Positions 23,547 through 30,957 are shown, numbered from the stretch's first letter. The stretch is 38,030 nucleotides of DNA from an uncultured Lachnospiraceae bacterium (GCA_902790935.1 CADATP010000016.1:1-38030), one strand, 5' to 3'. A program made the numbers and translations. Notes: generated by a model not told the origin, from the sequence alone.

Positions 23547-24503
23547 ATGAAACAAAGAATTGTTGCGATTGTAATCGTATCGGCTGCACTTATCACCGCA
23601 ATTGGCTGTGGGAACGCAGAGCCCGCCCAAGCTGAGGTGGTACAGGAGGCTGAAGTAACAGCCACAGAAGAAATAGAGGAAGAACTTGGAGCTCAGAAAG
23701 AAGTTGGGGAAGCCGAGAAGGCTACAGAGGAAGAGGCAGCAAAGGCCGCTGAGGAAGAAGCGGCTAAGAAGGCTGAAGAGGAACGCATCGCAGCTCTCAG
23801 AGCCGAAATCGACGCCATAGACACGGAAGCACTCGTTGCTGAGATGACCGAGAATGGCAACGAAGATGGTGTGAATGCACTTACCAGCCTGGTAGAGAGT
23901 TACACCGCCGGAGAGACAGACCCCGATGCATTTATGGAAAGCTACAAAGCAATCCTTGCTGACAAGGAGGCTTTTGATGCTGAATATATCAAGGCTGAAG
24001 AGGAAAGAAAGGCCGCCGAGGAGGCAAAGGCAGCAGAGGAAGCAAAGGAAGAGACTCCCGCTGTCACCATCCCCGACTGGTTCGATGCGGCATACTACGC
24101 GGCTAACAACGCAGACGTTGTGGCGGCACTTGGAAGCAGCCCCGAGGCGCTCTACAACCACTACACCGCCTATGGAAAGAGCGAGGGCAGGGCAGCCTAC
24201 GAGGGAGACCCCAATGCAGTGGCAAAGGCTGAGTCCCCCGCACCCGCAGGAGAGCCAGCTCAGACCGAGGGAAGTGTAGCAAGTTCAGACGGATGCCCTT
24301 GGCAGTTATACACACTCTTTGGAGAGGGGCTTGACTCGTATTTCTATGCACCTGCATACTGGACATTATCTGACGAAGATAAGGCGAGGGTAGACGCTTT
24401 ACAGATTGAAATGGAAGCTCGCTACAACAACGCAACCGGTGCTGACTGGACTAAAGCTGGCGACTGGAATGGCGTTATGATTGTAAAGTGGTTCCCCGGC
24501 TGA
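23547..24503 (+). CDS. Lipoprotein with helical stalk and FDAAYY/EGR motif (paralogue 1)
   Basis: GGAGGAATAAC precedes the ATG. The lipobox is ITAIGC (Cys21). Residues about 30-85 are a Glu/Ala/Lys stalk, probably a coiled coil. A conserved block (RIAALRAEIDAIDTEALVAE through about residue 165) leads to WFDAAYYAANNADVVAALGS and HYTAYGKSEGR, a repeat motif found in surface proteins of Lachnospiraceae. A Pro/Ala linker leads to a distinct C-terminal domain (WQLYTLFGEGLDSYFYAPAY to KWFPG). The core (about 23735-24275) is nearly identical to the second paralogue at 29196-30149, while the first ~60 codons and the last ~75 differ. It should be anchored on the outer face of the membrane; its role is unknown. 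Confidence 0.85.
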   Translation: MKQRIVAIVIVSAALITAIGCGNAEPAQAEVVQEAEVTATEEIEEELGAQKEVGEAEKATEEEAAKAAEEEAAKKAEEERIAALRAEIDAIDTEALVAEMTENGNEDGVNALTSLVESYTAGETDPDAFMESYKAILADKEAFDAEYIKAEEERKAAEEAKAAEEAKEETPAVTIPDWFDAAYYAANNADVVAALGSSPEALYNHYTAYGKSEGRAAYEGDPNAVAKAESPAPAGEPAQTEGSVASSDGCPWQLYTLFGEGLDSYFYAPAYWTLSDEDKARVDALQIEMEARYNNATGADWTKAGDWNGVMIVKWFPG

Positions 24504-24608
24504 TAAGTGCCGGTATAGGCAACAGAATCAATGCCGGAAAGCCTGCAAATAGCGGGTTTTGGGAAGCACATCAGAAAGTACTATTTGATTCAAAAGTAAT
24601 ACAAAGCG

Positions 24609-24637
24609 AAAGGGAGGCAATCAAGCCTTCCTTTTTT
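24609..24637 (+). terminator. Intrinsic terminator after lipoprotein 1
   Basis: AAAGGGAGGC (24609-24618) pairs with GCCTTCCTTT (24625-24634), then T-run. The same structure follows paralogue 2. Confidence 0.85.
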
Positions 24638-24704
24638 GCTCAGACCAAAAGTATTTATCTTCACGACAACAAAGCCTAATTTAAGGCTGTCCTTGACGGT
24701 TCAA

Positions 24705-24735
24705 AGCCCCTTTGGAAACAGAGGGGCTGTTTTTA
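24705..24735 (+). terminator. Second terminator after lipoprotein 1
   Basis: AGCCCCT (24705-24711) pairs with AGGGGCT (24722-24728), then GTTTTTA. Conserved at 30286-30315 after the second paralogue, as is most of the sequence between the two hairpins. Confidence 0.8.
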
Positions 24736-24810
24736 TGCAAAAAAATAATTATTTTTTTCATATATTGTAATGACGACAACTAACTCTGCAAGGAAAGAAG
24801 GCAGGTGGAT

Positions 24811-25542
24811 ATGAATATGAATACAAAACTGAAAGCGGCTTTTATATCGTTAGCAATGGCAGTGCTGACCTTCGCAGTTGGTGCCGAGGACGCCTACGCA
24901 TACAGGTGCCAGTACGAGACCTGCGGATGCAAGGCTCAGCACATAAACTGCGCTACAAATAGCTGTTGGTACGACTCCCCGACGAGTTCTTGCTCAGGAC
25001 ACGACTGGGTGGAGTTTGGCGCACTAAATAACCAGACTTGCCCGGTGTGCGGAGCAGCCTGCAGGTCGTGGAGCCAGGACGCCATGGGGAACACCACGCA
25101 TACGGTTGCTTACAAGTGTAAGATATGTGGAAAGGACTTCCCGTATGACACTAACCATGCAGCGCCGGAGGTGTACTACGACCTGACGACGGTGGCGGAC
25201 TCGAGGACAACGATAGGGGGCGCGTCGTCGAAGTTTTACGGGCACATCAGGAAGTACACGTCGCTTGACTCGGTGGAGGTAGCGGTTCCGACTGCGAGGG
25301 GGTGGCATGTGGAAATGAAGCTTGTGGAGCTCCGCATGCTCGAGGAACACAGACAAAGTATGCGAGAAAAGCAAAAAGCCAAAACCGCATGCTTGGGACT
25401 GGGATGGCAAACGTGCGCTGATAGCGAAAAGCCTGAAATTCATGCCGCCGCGGCTTGTAGTAGGCATGCGGATGGCAGAAAACCCTTACACTGCATGCCA
25501 AGGGAGTTGAGAATCGGCGTGCGGATCGGACCAAAACGATAA
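24811..25542 (+). CDS. Secreted Cys-rich protein whose 3' end is replaced by a repeat mosaic
   Basis: A signal peptide (MNMNTKLKAAFISLAMAVLT, then FAVGAEDAYA) is followed by Cys/His-rich sequence: CQYETCGCKAQHINCATNSCW, then CPVCGAAC and KCKICGKDF (zinc-ribbon-like CxxC pairs). Native-looking sequence continues to about residue 163 (VEVAVPTARG, near 25299). From 25300 on the frame runs through the GCATGC hairpin repeat, which is present in other copies in this window, until a stop at 25540. The last ~80 residues are therefore repeat-encoded and the original C-terminus is lost. Either the protein is truncated and fused or the gene is dying. I do not recognise the family. The start could also be the GTG at 24805 or the ATG at 24817. 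Confidence 0.6.
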   Translation: MNMNTKLKAAFISLAMAVLTFAVGAEDAYAYRCQYETCGCKAQHINCATNSCWYDSPTSSCSGHDWVEFGALNNQTCPVCGAACRSWSQDAMGNTTHTVAYKCKICGKDFPYDTNHAAPEVYYDLTTVADSRTTIGGASSKFYGHIRKYTSLDSVEVAVPTARGWHVEMKLVELRMLEEHRQSMREKQKAKTACLGLGWQTCADSEKPEIHAAAACSRHADGRKPLHCMPRELRIGVRIGPKR

Positions 25543-25712
25543 TCCGCATGCCGGTATGGTTGCCGGGCGGCATGTGGAAATGAAGCTTGTGGAGCTCCGC
25601 ATGCTCGAGGAACACAGACAAAGTATGCGAGGAAAGCAGAAAGCCAAAACCGCATGCTCGAGGGGCACCGACAAGGCAAGCAAAGGAAGCAAAGTATTAA
25701 AACCACATGCTC
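25300..25712. repeat. Mosaic of GCATGC-centred hairpins (copy 2)
   Basis: A direct repeat of about 93 bases (25300-25392 and 25565-25657, nearly identical: GGCATGTGGAAATGAAGCTT, then GTGGAGCTCCGCATGCTCGAGG) brackets the module shared with copy 1 (25385-25505) and a second shared module (GTGCGGATCGGA to CCGGTATGG-TGCCGGGCGGC, 25517-25570; compare 21911-21966). It overlaps the 3' part of the Cys-rich gene. No independent gene is credible here. Confidence 0.8.
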
Positions 25713-25720
25713 GATTGGGT

Positions 25721-25874
25721 AATGAACCCCCAACTCCGCCCCCGGGGGTCATTCCGCTTTGGACGGCGGTGCGGCTTATTATGCCAACCGCCTTTTTTGC
25801 CCCAAAAATGACACCCGGGGACGGGGTTGGGGGTTCATTTTTTGACCTAGGAAATGACACAGGGGACGGAGTTG
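25721..25874. repeat. 33-bp G-rich repeat: one inverted, one direct and one truncated copy
   Basis: Inverted copy at 25721-25753, direct copy at 25807-25839, and a truncated direct copy at 25853-25874 (ends after GGAGTTG). The first two face each other across 53 bases and could form a large hairpin. Together with the end of mosaic copy 2 they fill most of the 25543-26017 gap; the rest (25875-26017) is the leader of the peptidase gene. Confidence 0.85.
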
Positions 25875-26017
25875 ATATTAAGATTTGGTTAAAAAGAGTT
25901 GAATGGTGGTAATAGAGAATACAATAATGCTACAATGGTATCGTGATTTGCACCGATATATATAGATGAGGAGTTAAATGTAACTGTTGGGGATATCTCA
26001 GTCAGAGAGTATGAAGA

Positions 26018-26632
26018 ATGAGAAATAAGCAATTAAGAATAAAAAATATAATGACAGGACTGGTAGCAATCATCGCCGTTGTAGGTCTGATCATATTGAG
26101 TCAGATGGTAAAGAATCGCGGTGGAGTGAATATATCCTGTGATTCAGATCATCCGGTAGCTGACAACCTTGTATGTTATCGCCAGGATGATACACAGTGG
26201 AAAGATGAAAAACTTGGGGAATCCAAGTACACCATGAAATCTTCAGGATGCATCACCGCATGTATAGCAAGCGCTATCTCTGTAAGCGAAGAACCAATGA
26301 ATCCCGGTGAACTGGTAAAACTGCTTTCCGATAATAATGTATTTGACGGAGCGGGAAACATGCAATGGGGAAAGGTAGACGAGATTCCGGGATTTCATGC
26401 GGAAGTATTCAGTACTCCCAATCAGAAGGATATTGAGGATTGCTTGGCTGAGGGAAGATATCCGATCGTAAAGATTCACAGGAAGTCCCTGTTTAGTTAT
26501 CATCATTTTATCCTGATCGTCGGAAGCAAGGATGGAGAATATATTTGCATGGATCCGCTTAAAGATTCTCTGACAAAACTCAGCGATTACGGAAACAGGA
26601 TATATTCAGTCAGATGCGTTTGGCATGACTAA
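26018..26632 (+). CDS. Membrane-anchored C39-like cysteine peptidase
   Basis: The 204-residue protein has one N-terminal membrane helix (about 12-29) and a C39_2-type papain-like domain outside: YRQDDTQWKDEKLGESKYTM, then SSGCITACIAS with catalytic Cys78, YHHFILIVGS with His163, and ICMDPLKD with Asp179. These match the Cys-His-Asp order of the family. No ABC exporter or bacteriocin precursor is adjacent, so it is not an obvious lantibiotic-type maturase; a cell-wall or surface-protein processing role is possible. The ribosome site is weak (GAGAG). A better site (GAGGAG) lies upstream, in front of the start-stop pair ATGTAA at 25978-25983. Confidence 0.7.
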   Translation: MRNKQLRIKNIMTGLVAIIAVVGLIILSQMVKNRGGVNISCDSDHPVADNLVCYRQDDTQWKDEKLGESKYTMKSSGCITACIASAISVSEEPMNPGELVKLLSDNNVFDGAGNMQWGKVDEIPGFHAEVFSTPNQKDIEDCLAEGRYPIVKIHRKSLFSYHHFILIVGSKDGEYICMDPLKDSLTKLSDYGNRIYSVRCVWHD

Positions 26633-26701
26633 ATGCATATCAAGTAGATCTCCAACGGACATTTTCTTGATCTCACTGGCAGACCGTTAAAAAGTCTGTA
26701 A

Positions 26702-26782
26702 GGGCGGACTAAGACGCACTACCGCATCATGACCACGAAGCTTTCCGAGATCACTGATGCGAAGAAAGAGGCAAAAGCGTGA
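26702..26782 (+). pseudogene. Short coding remnant
   Basis: Open codons reading TKTHYRIMTTKLSEITDAKK, then EAKA and a stop, with a stop directly upstream and no start or ribosome site. It may be the tail of a lost mobile-element gene. Apart from this and the promoter at 26970, I see nothing in the 26633-27034 gap. Confidence 0.2.
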
Positions 26783-26969
26783 AAGGACATGGATAAATGA
26801 ATGTTAAACGTATCTTACCTATTCACACCTTTTCAGAAGTAAAACTTGCCCAAATGTGACTGAACTGAATTGTTTAATATTCTATGAATTCTTTCAAAAA
26901 AAGAAAAATGCCGCATAAATGGAGAAAACGCACAAATAACGCTAAAAATCTCCAAATATAAAGCAAATA

Positions 26970-26998
26970 TTGACTATAATTGGCAGATGCGATATAAT
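26970..26998 (+). promoter_or_regulatory. Strong sigma-A promoter for the AAA ATPase gene
   Basis: TTGACT (26970-26975), exactly 17 bases, then consensus TATAAT (26993-26998). The start codon at 27035 is about 30 bases after the expected transcription start. This promoter also rules out the longer reading frame beginning at 26987, which would overlap the -10 box. Confidence 0.8.
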
Positions 26999-27034
26999 CT
27001 GTCTTGTGAAAAGCTTTATACAAGGAGACTGCAT

Positions 27035-28453
27035 ATGGCCATTATAGGGCGAAAAGAAGAAATCAGAGAATTAGAAAAGTGTGAAAAATCAAAAAAATCG
27101 GAACTGATATGTGTATATGGCAGAAGGCGTGTTGGGAAAACATATCTTGTTGAACAGACATATGCGGATTATTTTGCGTTTCGTGCAACCGGAGTAGAAA
27201 GCGGCAATACACGCACACAGTTAAAATCTTTTAAGCAGAGGCTTGCAGAAGCTGGAGATAAAGAAAAACGCATTCCGGCAAACTGGTTTGAGGCATTCTC
27301 GAGACTTGAGAAGGTTTTATCTGCGGAGGAAACAAAACGTTCTGTTCATGGAAAGAAAATAGTATTTTTTGATGAATTCCCGTGGTTCGCGACTGCAAGA
27401 TCAGATTTTTTGGAGGCATTTGGAGAGTTTTGGAACAGATGTGGAACGGTTAATAGGGATTACGTATTTATAATATGTGGAAGTGCGACTTCGTGGATCA
27501 TAAAAAATGTTTTAGAAGATTCAGGAAGCCTGTATGACAGAGTTACAAGCCAAATATTCCTGCGCCCGTTTTCACTGAAGGAAACAGAAATGTATATGCA
27601 GGACAGAGAGTTTGGGTGGTCGCGAAGACAAATAGCAGAATGTCAGATGGTATTTGGCGGGTTGCCATATTTTTTTAGTCTGTTGAATCCGGATGAGAGT
27701 CTGAATTGGAATATTGATGCATTGATATTCAAGCCTCATGCTTTACTGCGTCATGAATCAAAGAAACTTCTGGAGGCAACACTAAAAAAATCGGCGGCAT
27801 ATAATACTATAATGGAATGCCTGTCTTCCCATCTTTATGGTATGACAAAAGCAGAGTGCTTTGAAAGTCTGGATATATCTCAAGGAACATTTTCCAGGGC
27901 TGTGGATGACCTAGTGAAATGCGGATATGTGCATGAGAGTGTAGATAATTATTCGAAAGGGCATCCATTAAGACTGCAGCTTGTGGATCCGTTTTTGCTC
28001 TTTCACTATAAATTCCTGACCAATGGCATATCCGAAAAGACAAGATTTGAAGATTTTAAGAGCGACACCGGAAAGTATACGAATTGGCGTGGACATGCTT
28101 TTGAGATACTTTGCATGTATCATATAGATAGCATTAAGAATGCTTTGGGTATATCGGGAGTACAAACTAACGAGTATGCATGGGTCAGCGAAAAAAATGA
28201 GGCTCAGATAGACTTGTGCATAGAAAGGGATGACGGGATAATAAACCTCTGTGAAGAAAAATATACTGATACTGCATTTTCAGTCAGCCCGGAATATGAG
28301 AAAAATTTATTAAAAAAGAGAGATATTTATCGTAAAGAAACTAAAACTGATAAGGCACTTAAAATTGTGGTTATATCAGCTGAAGATATAGCAGGAAAAG
28401 CCAATATGGAATATATTACAAGAGTCCTGACATTAGATGATTTGTTTATATAA
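27035..28453 (+). CDS. AAA ATPase (archaeal-type ATPase_2 with DUF234-like C-terminus)
   Basis: AAGGAGA precedes the ATG at 27035. The 472-residue protein starts AIIGRKEEIRELE and has Walker A VYGRRRVGKT (27-36), Walker B KIVFFDEFPWFA (108-119) and a sensor-like FIICGSATSWI (145-155). A winged-helix part follows (GMTKAECFESLDISQGTFSRAVDDL). The C-terminal region has AQIDL (Asp393) and CEEKY (Glu407/Lys409), the D...ExK pattern of a PD-(D/E)XK-like domain. This family is widespread in bacteria and archaea as single genes of uncertain function, often in variable regions. The composition is AT-rich relative to the housekeeping genes. A stand-alone transcription unit. Confidence 0.82.
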   Translation: MAIIGRKEEIRELEKCEKSKKSELICVYGRRRVGKTYLVEQTYADYFAFRATGVESGNTRTQLKSFKQRLAEAGDKEKRIPANWFEAFSRLEKVLSAEETKRSVHGKKIVFFDEFPWFATARSDFLEAFGEFWNRCGTVNRDYVFIICGSATSWIIKNVLEDSGSLYDRVTSQIFLRPFSLKETEMYMQDREFGWSRRQIAECQMVFGGLPYFFSLLNPDESLNWNIDALIFKPHALLRHESKKLLEATLKKSAAYNTIMECLSSHLYGMTKAECFESLDISQGTFSRAVDDLVKCGYVHESVDNYSKGHPLRLQLVDPFLLFHYKFLTNGISEKTRFEDFKSDTGKYTNWRGHAFEILCMYHIDSIKNALGISGVQTNEYAWVSEKNEAQIDLCIERDDGIINLCEEKYTDTAFSVSPEYEKNLLKKRDIYRKETKTDKALKIVVISAEDIAGKANMEYITRVLTLDDLFI

Positions 28454-28465
28454 GGCAACATTGTT

Positions 28466-28498
28466 AATGACACCCCGGGACGGGGTTGGGGGTCCATT
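28466..28498 (+). repeat. 33-bp G-rich repeat, single copy, plus GCATGCGGATAGCAG fragment
   Basis: A full copy of the AATGACAC...CATT repeat follows the ATPase gene. Just after it, 28503-28517 (GCATGCGGATAGCAG) is a short piece of the hairpin mosaic, so the two repeat families sit together here as they do at 21.7 kb and 25.7 kb. Confidence 0.8.
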
Positions 28499-28531
28499 TT
28501 TGCATGCGGATAGCAGTAAATGAAAACATCA

Positions 28532-28565
28532 AAAAAGGAAAGGATCGCTCCTTTCCTTTTTTTGC
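28532..28565. terminator. Intrinsic terminator after the AAA ATPase gene
   Basis: A perfect 13-bp stem, AAAAAGGAAAGGA (28532-28544) with TCCTTTCCTTTTT (28549-28561), and a 4-base TCGC loop followed by more T. Confidence 0.9.
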
Positions 28566-28588
28566 TGCAATGTTTTATTGCAAATATC

Positions 28589-28693
28589 GCGGAGACGGAG
28601 GGATTCGAACCTATCGTCCGTCTTTAAAACAATGTAAAATACGGCGTTGCAGACATCACCATTTTCTGTTTGTGCTCATTTTGTGCTCACTCA
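28589..28693. mobile_element. tRNA-Ser 3'-end duplicate and integrase-tail-like remnant (old attachment site)
   Basis: 28589-28611 is identical to the 3' end of the tRNA-Ser gene (30630-30652; GCGGAGACGGAGGGATTCGA then ACC). Further right, TGTGCTCA occurs twice (28671-28678 and 28682-28689). On the minus strand this part reads SEHKMSTNRKW and stops, which resembles the C-terminus of a tyrosine recombinase. Together these look like one end of an integrative element inserted in the tRNA gene. The rest of the integrase is absent. Confidence 0.55.
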
Positions 28694-28771
28694 TTTTTCT
28701 CTTTCCCGGCAGGGCACAATAACTTTTGGCTCCAAAAGTGATATTGTGTTATTACTTCCGGGGAAGTAACA

Positions 28772-28969
28772 TTATTCTTTCTTAAACAACTCTGAAATTT
28801 CTACATTCAAGGCTTCACTTAATTTTTCAATGGTATCGAATCTTATGGAGACAGTCTTTCCACTTGCCAGCTTGGATAACGCATGATAATCAATATCTGT
28901 CTTTTTGGCTAACCAATATTTTGTTTTTCCCTTTTCTTCTAACAGTTCATCAATGCGTAATCGTATCAT
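28772..28969 (-). CDS. Small XRE-family regulator
   Basis: A 65-residue protein starting IRLRIDELLEEKGKTKYWLA after the ATG; almost the whole chain is a Cro/C1 HTH (KKTDIDYHALSKLASGKTVS, then TIEKLSEALNVEISELF). I chose the ATG at 28969 because AGGGAT precedes it; a GTG at 28999 is possible but has no ribosome site. Such mini-regulators are common in phages and integrative elements, which fits its place between the tRNA-Ser duplicates. Confidence 0.85.
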   Translation of the reverse strand: MIRLRIDELLEEKGKTKYWLAKKTDIDYHALSKLASGKTVSIRFDTIEKLSEALNVEISELFKKE

Positions 28970-29195
28970 AATATCCCTAAAGCCGAATAGATTATTCACA
29001 ATTGGTTAATATCGAGATAATTATAATCGCTATAGAGCCTCAGAATAACCCATCCGGAGATACTGTATCTGCAGATACGATATTTTTGTTGTAAAGAGCA
29101 TTCAAAGGTGGTAGAATTCCTTTTAATGATGTAGTGTTTTTTGACTTTAGATAATACAAGAAAAAGTAATAAGAAAACCAGGAGGGAAAAGTATT

Positions 29196-30149
29196 ATGAG
29201 AAAGAAAATTGTTTCAATCGCTATCGCATCTGCTATGCTGCTCGCTATGGCTGGTTGCGGAAACAAGGCAGCAGAGGCTCCCGTAGCTGAGGAAGTTGCC
29301 GAAGTAACTGAGGCGGTAGAAGAAGTAGCCGAAGACACTGCTGAAGCTGAAAAGGCGGCAAAGAAGGCAGAGAAAGAGGCAGCAAAGGCTGCTGAGGAAG
29401 AAGCGGCTAAGAAGGCTGAAGAGGAGCGCATCGCAGCTCTCAGAGCCGAAATCGACGCCATAGACACGGAAGCACTCGTTGCTGAAATGACCGAGAATGG
29501 CAACGAAGATGGTGTGAATGCACTTACCAGCCTGGTAGAGAGCTACACCGCCGGAGAGACAGACCCCGATGCTTTTATGGAGAGCTACAAAGCAATCCTT
29601 GCTGACAAGGAGGCTTTTGATGCTGAATATATCAAGGCTGAAGAGGAAAGAAAGGCCGCCGAGGAAGCAAAGGCAGCAGAGGAAGCAAAGAAGGCTGTCA
29701 CCATCCCCGACTGGTTCGATGCGGCATACTACGCAGCCAACAACGCAGACGTTGTGGCAGCGCTTGGAAGCAGCCCCGAGGCTCTCTACAACCACTACAC
29801 CGCCTACGGAAAGAACGAGGGCAGGGCAGCTTACGAGGGAGACCCCAATGCGGTTGCAAAGGCTGAGTCCCCCGCACCTGCAGGAGAGCCCGCTCAGACC
29901 GAGGGAAGTGCAACCACCCAGACCCCCTGGGGAGACCTCTACGTAATCTACGGCGAGGGATGGGACTCGTACTTCTATAGCCCTTTTTATCAAGAAAACC
30001 ACTGGGCAGAGGATGCAATTGAGGCTGCACAACAAGAGCTGATGAGTAGAGTAGTAGATGACTCATACGGACAAGAATGGACTGTAGTGGGGACATGGAA
30101 TGGAATGAAAATTGAAAAATGGACACTCAAAGATCTTGCTCCACTTTAA
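29196..30149 (+). CDS. Lipoprotein with helical stalk and FDAAYY/EGR motif (paralogue 2)
   Basis: GGAGGG precedes the ATG and the lipobox is LAMAGC (Cys21). The layout matches the protein at 23547: acidic/basic helical stalk (here with KAAKKAEKEAAKAAEEEAAK), the block RIAALRAEIDAIDTEALVAE and following, WFDAAYYAANNADVVAALGS, a Pro/Ala linker, and a C-terminal domain (GDLYVIYGEGWDSYFYSPFY to KDLAPL) that is related to but clearly different from paralogue 1. The core is nearly identical at the DNA level apart from a 9-base difference near the end of the stalk. Promoter regions and signal peptides differ. The 3' flank with two terminators is again shared. It lies inside the tRNA-Ser duplicate pair. 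Confidence 0.85.
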   Translation: MRKKIVSIAIASAMLLAMAGCGNKAAEAPVAEEVAEVTEAVEEVAEDTAEAEKAAKKAEKEAAKAAEEEAAKKAEEERIAALRAEIDAIDTEALVAEMTENGNEDGVNALTSLVESYTAGETDPDAFMESYKAILADKEAFDAEYIKAEEERKAAEEAKAAEEAKKAVTIPDWFDAAYYAANNADVVAALGSSPEALYNHYTAYGKNEGRAAYEGDPNAVAKAESPAPAGEPAQTEGSATTQTPWGDLYVIYGEGWDSYFYSPFYQENHWAEDAIEAAQQELMSRVVDDSYGQEWTVVGTWNGMKIEKWTLKDLAPL

Positions 30150-30189
30150 ACAGAGAAAGTACTACGTAAGACCACTGTAATACAAAGCG

Positions 30190-30216
30190 AAAGGGAGGCA
30201 ATAAAGCCTTCCTTTT
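30190..30216 (+). terminator. Intrinsic terminator after lipoprotein 2
   Basis: GGGAGGC (30193-30199) pairs with GCCTTCC (30206-30212), then TTTT; homologous to 24609-24637. Confidence 0.8.
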
Positions 30217-30285
30217 CCGCTTAGACCAAGAGTATTTATCTTCACGACAACAAAGCCTAATGTAAGGCTGTTCTTGACGGTTCAA

Positions 30286-30315
30286 AGCCCCTTTGAAAAC
30301 AGAGGGGCTGTTTTT
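30286..30315 (+). terminator. Second terminator after lipoprotein 2
   Basis: AGCCCCT (30286-30292) pairs with AGGGGCT (30303-30309), then TTTTT; homologous to 24705-24735. Confidence 0.8.
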
Positions 30316-30373
30316 ATGCAAAAAATTAATTATTTTTTTCATATATTCTAATAACGACAACTAACACTGCAAG

Positions 30374-30450
30374 AATGACACCCGGGGACGGGGGTGGGGG
30401 TTCATTCTCGAGTGGAAAATGACCCCCCAACTCCGTCCCGGGGTGTCATT
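30374..30450. repeat. Head-to-head pair of 33-bp G-rich repeats
   Basis: A direct copy (30374-30406) and an inverted copy (30418-30450) are separated by only 11 bases, giving a 77-base element with 33-bp terminal inverted repeats, the layout of a minimal MITE or a large hairpin. It begins exactly where the conserved 3' flank of the two lipoprotein units diverges (after CTGCAAG). This, the terminators at 30190-30315 and TGTGCTCA repeats at 30536-30553 account for the 30150-30630 gap. Confidence 0.85.
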
Positions 30451-30535
30451 CTTGGCCATCTTGAAAAGACAGATGATGATTTTTATGACTATGATAATTC
30501 CGAATATAGCGAAAAATTAAGCGCCATGAACCATT

Positions 30536-30553
30536 TGTGCTCACTTGTGCTCA
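30536..30553. repeat. TGTGCTCA direct pair near tRNA-Ser
   Basis: TGTGCTCA at 30536-30543 and 30546-30553, matching the pair at 28671-28689 beside the other tRNA-Ser 3'-end copy. They may be remnants of integrase-tail or recombinase arm sites. Confidence 0.45.
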
Positions 30554-30583
30554 TTCCTGACGACCAGATTTCAGCATAGAAAA

Positions 30584-30616
30584 AGCGAAAACCTCAGTAA
30601 AACCAAGGCTTTCGCT
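30584..30616 (-). terminator. Terminator of the tRNA-Ser gene
   Basis: On the minus strand AGCGAAA (30616-30610) pairs with TTTCGCT (30590-30584) and AGG/CCT inside; the stem is followed by TTTTCTA. It lies 15 bases beyond the tRNA 3' end. Confidence 0.7.
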
Positions 30617-30630
30617 GTGTAATCAAAGAG

Positions 30631-30716
30631 CGGAGACGGAGGGATTCGAACCCTCGTGCCCCGGAGGGCAAACGCATTTCGAGTGCGCCCCGTTATGACC
30701 GCTTCGATACGTCTCC
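30631..30716 (-). tRNA. tRNA-Ser (anticodon CGA)
   Basis: The minus strand folds as a type II tRNA with a long variable arm. The acceptor stem GGAGACG pairs with CGTCTCC, the anticodon loop CTCGAAA carries CGA, the variable arm is TGCCCTCCGGGGCA, the T-arm is GAGGGTTCGAATCCCTC, and the discriminator is G. The 3' CCA is not encoded. Its 3' end is duplicated at 28589-28611. Confidence 0.93.
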
Positions 30717-30865
30717 ATTTTGTCGATAATTGCTACCGCAATATTCCGGCGGCAAGGGCTGTAAAAAATTTTGACAGCATGTACTACCGCAACAAAAGAT
30801 ATTTTATACAATAAATTGAGATTTGACAAGGATTATTTGCAGGTAACCAAAAGTCTCCAAGATAA

Positions 30866-30894
30866 TTGTGAATAGAGAGCAAATGTGATAAAAT
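30866..30894 (+). promoter_or_regulatory. Sigma-A promoter for the phosphofructokinase gene
   Basis: TTGTGA (30866-30871), 17 bases, TAAAAT (30889-30894), about 64 bases before the ATG. A TTGACA at 30825 has no matching -10 box. Confidence 0.6.
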
Positions 30895-30957
30895 TAACCA
30901 TGTATACGCAGTGGATGAAGTATATAAATTTATATAGGAAAGCAAGGAGGACGTGAT

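Noticed and set aside
23433-24161. Long minus-strand reading frame (242 codons) opposite lipoprotein 1
   Set aside because: Shadow of the Ala/Glu/Lys-rich stalk, where GAG/GCA codons rarely give stops on the other strand. No ribosome site; the Cys/Leu/Ser-rich product is an artefact. The same occurs at 29214-30035.
26987-27034. Upstream ATG extending the AAA ATPase gene
   Set aside because: It overlaps the near-consensus -10 box at 26993-26998. The ATG at 27035 has AAGGAGA upstream and starts the conserved domain directly.
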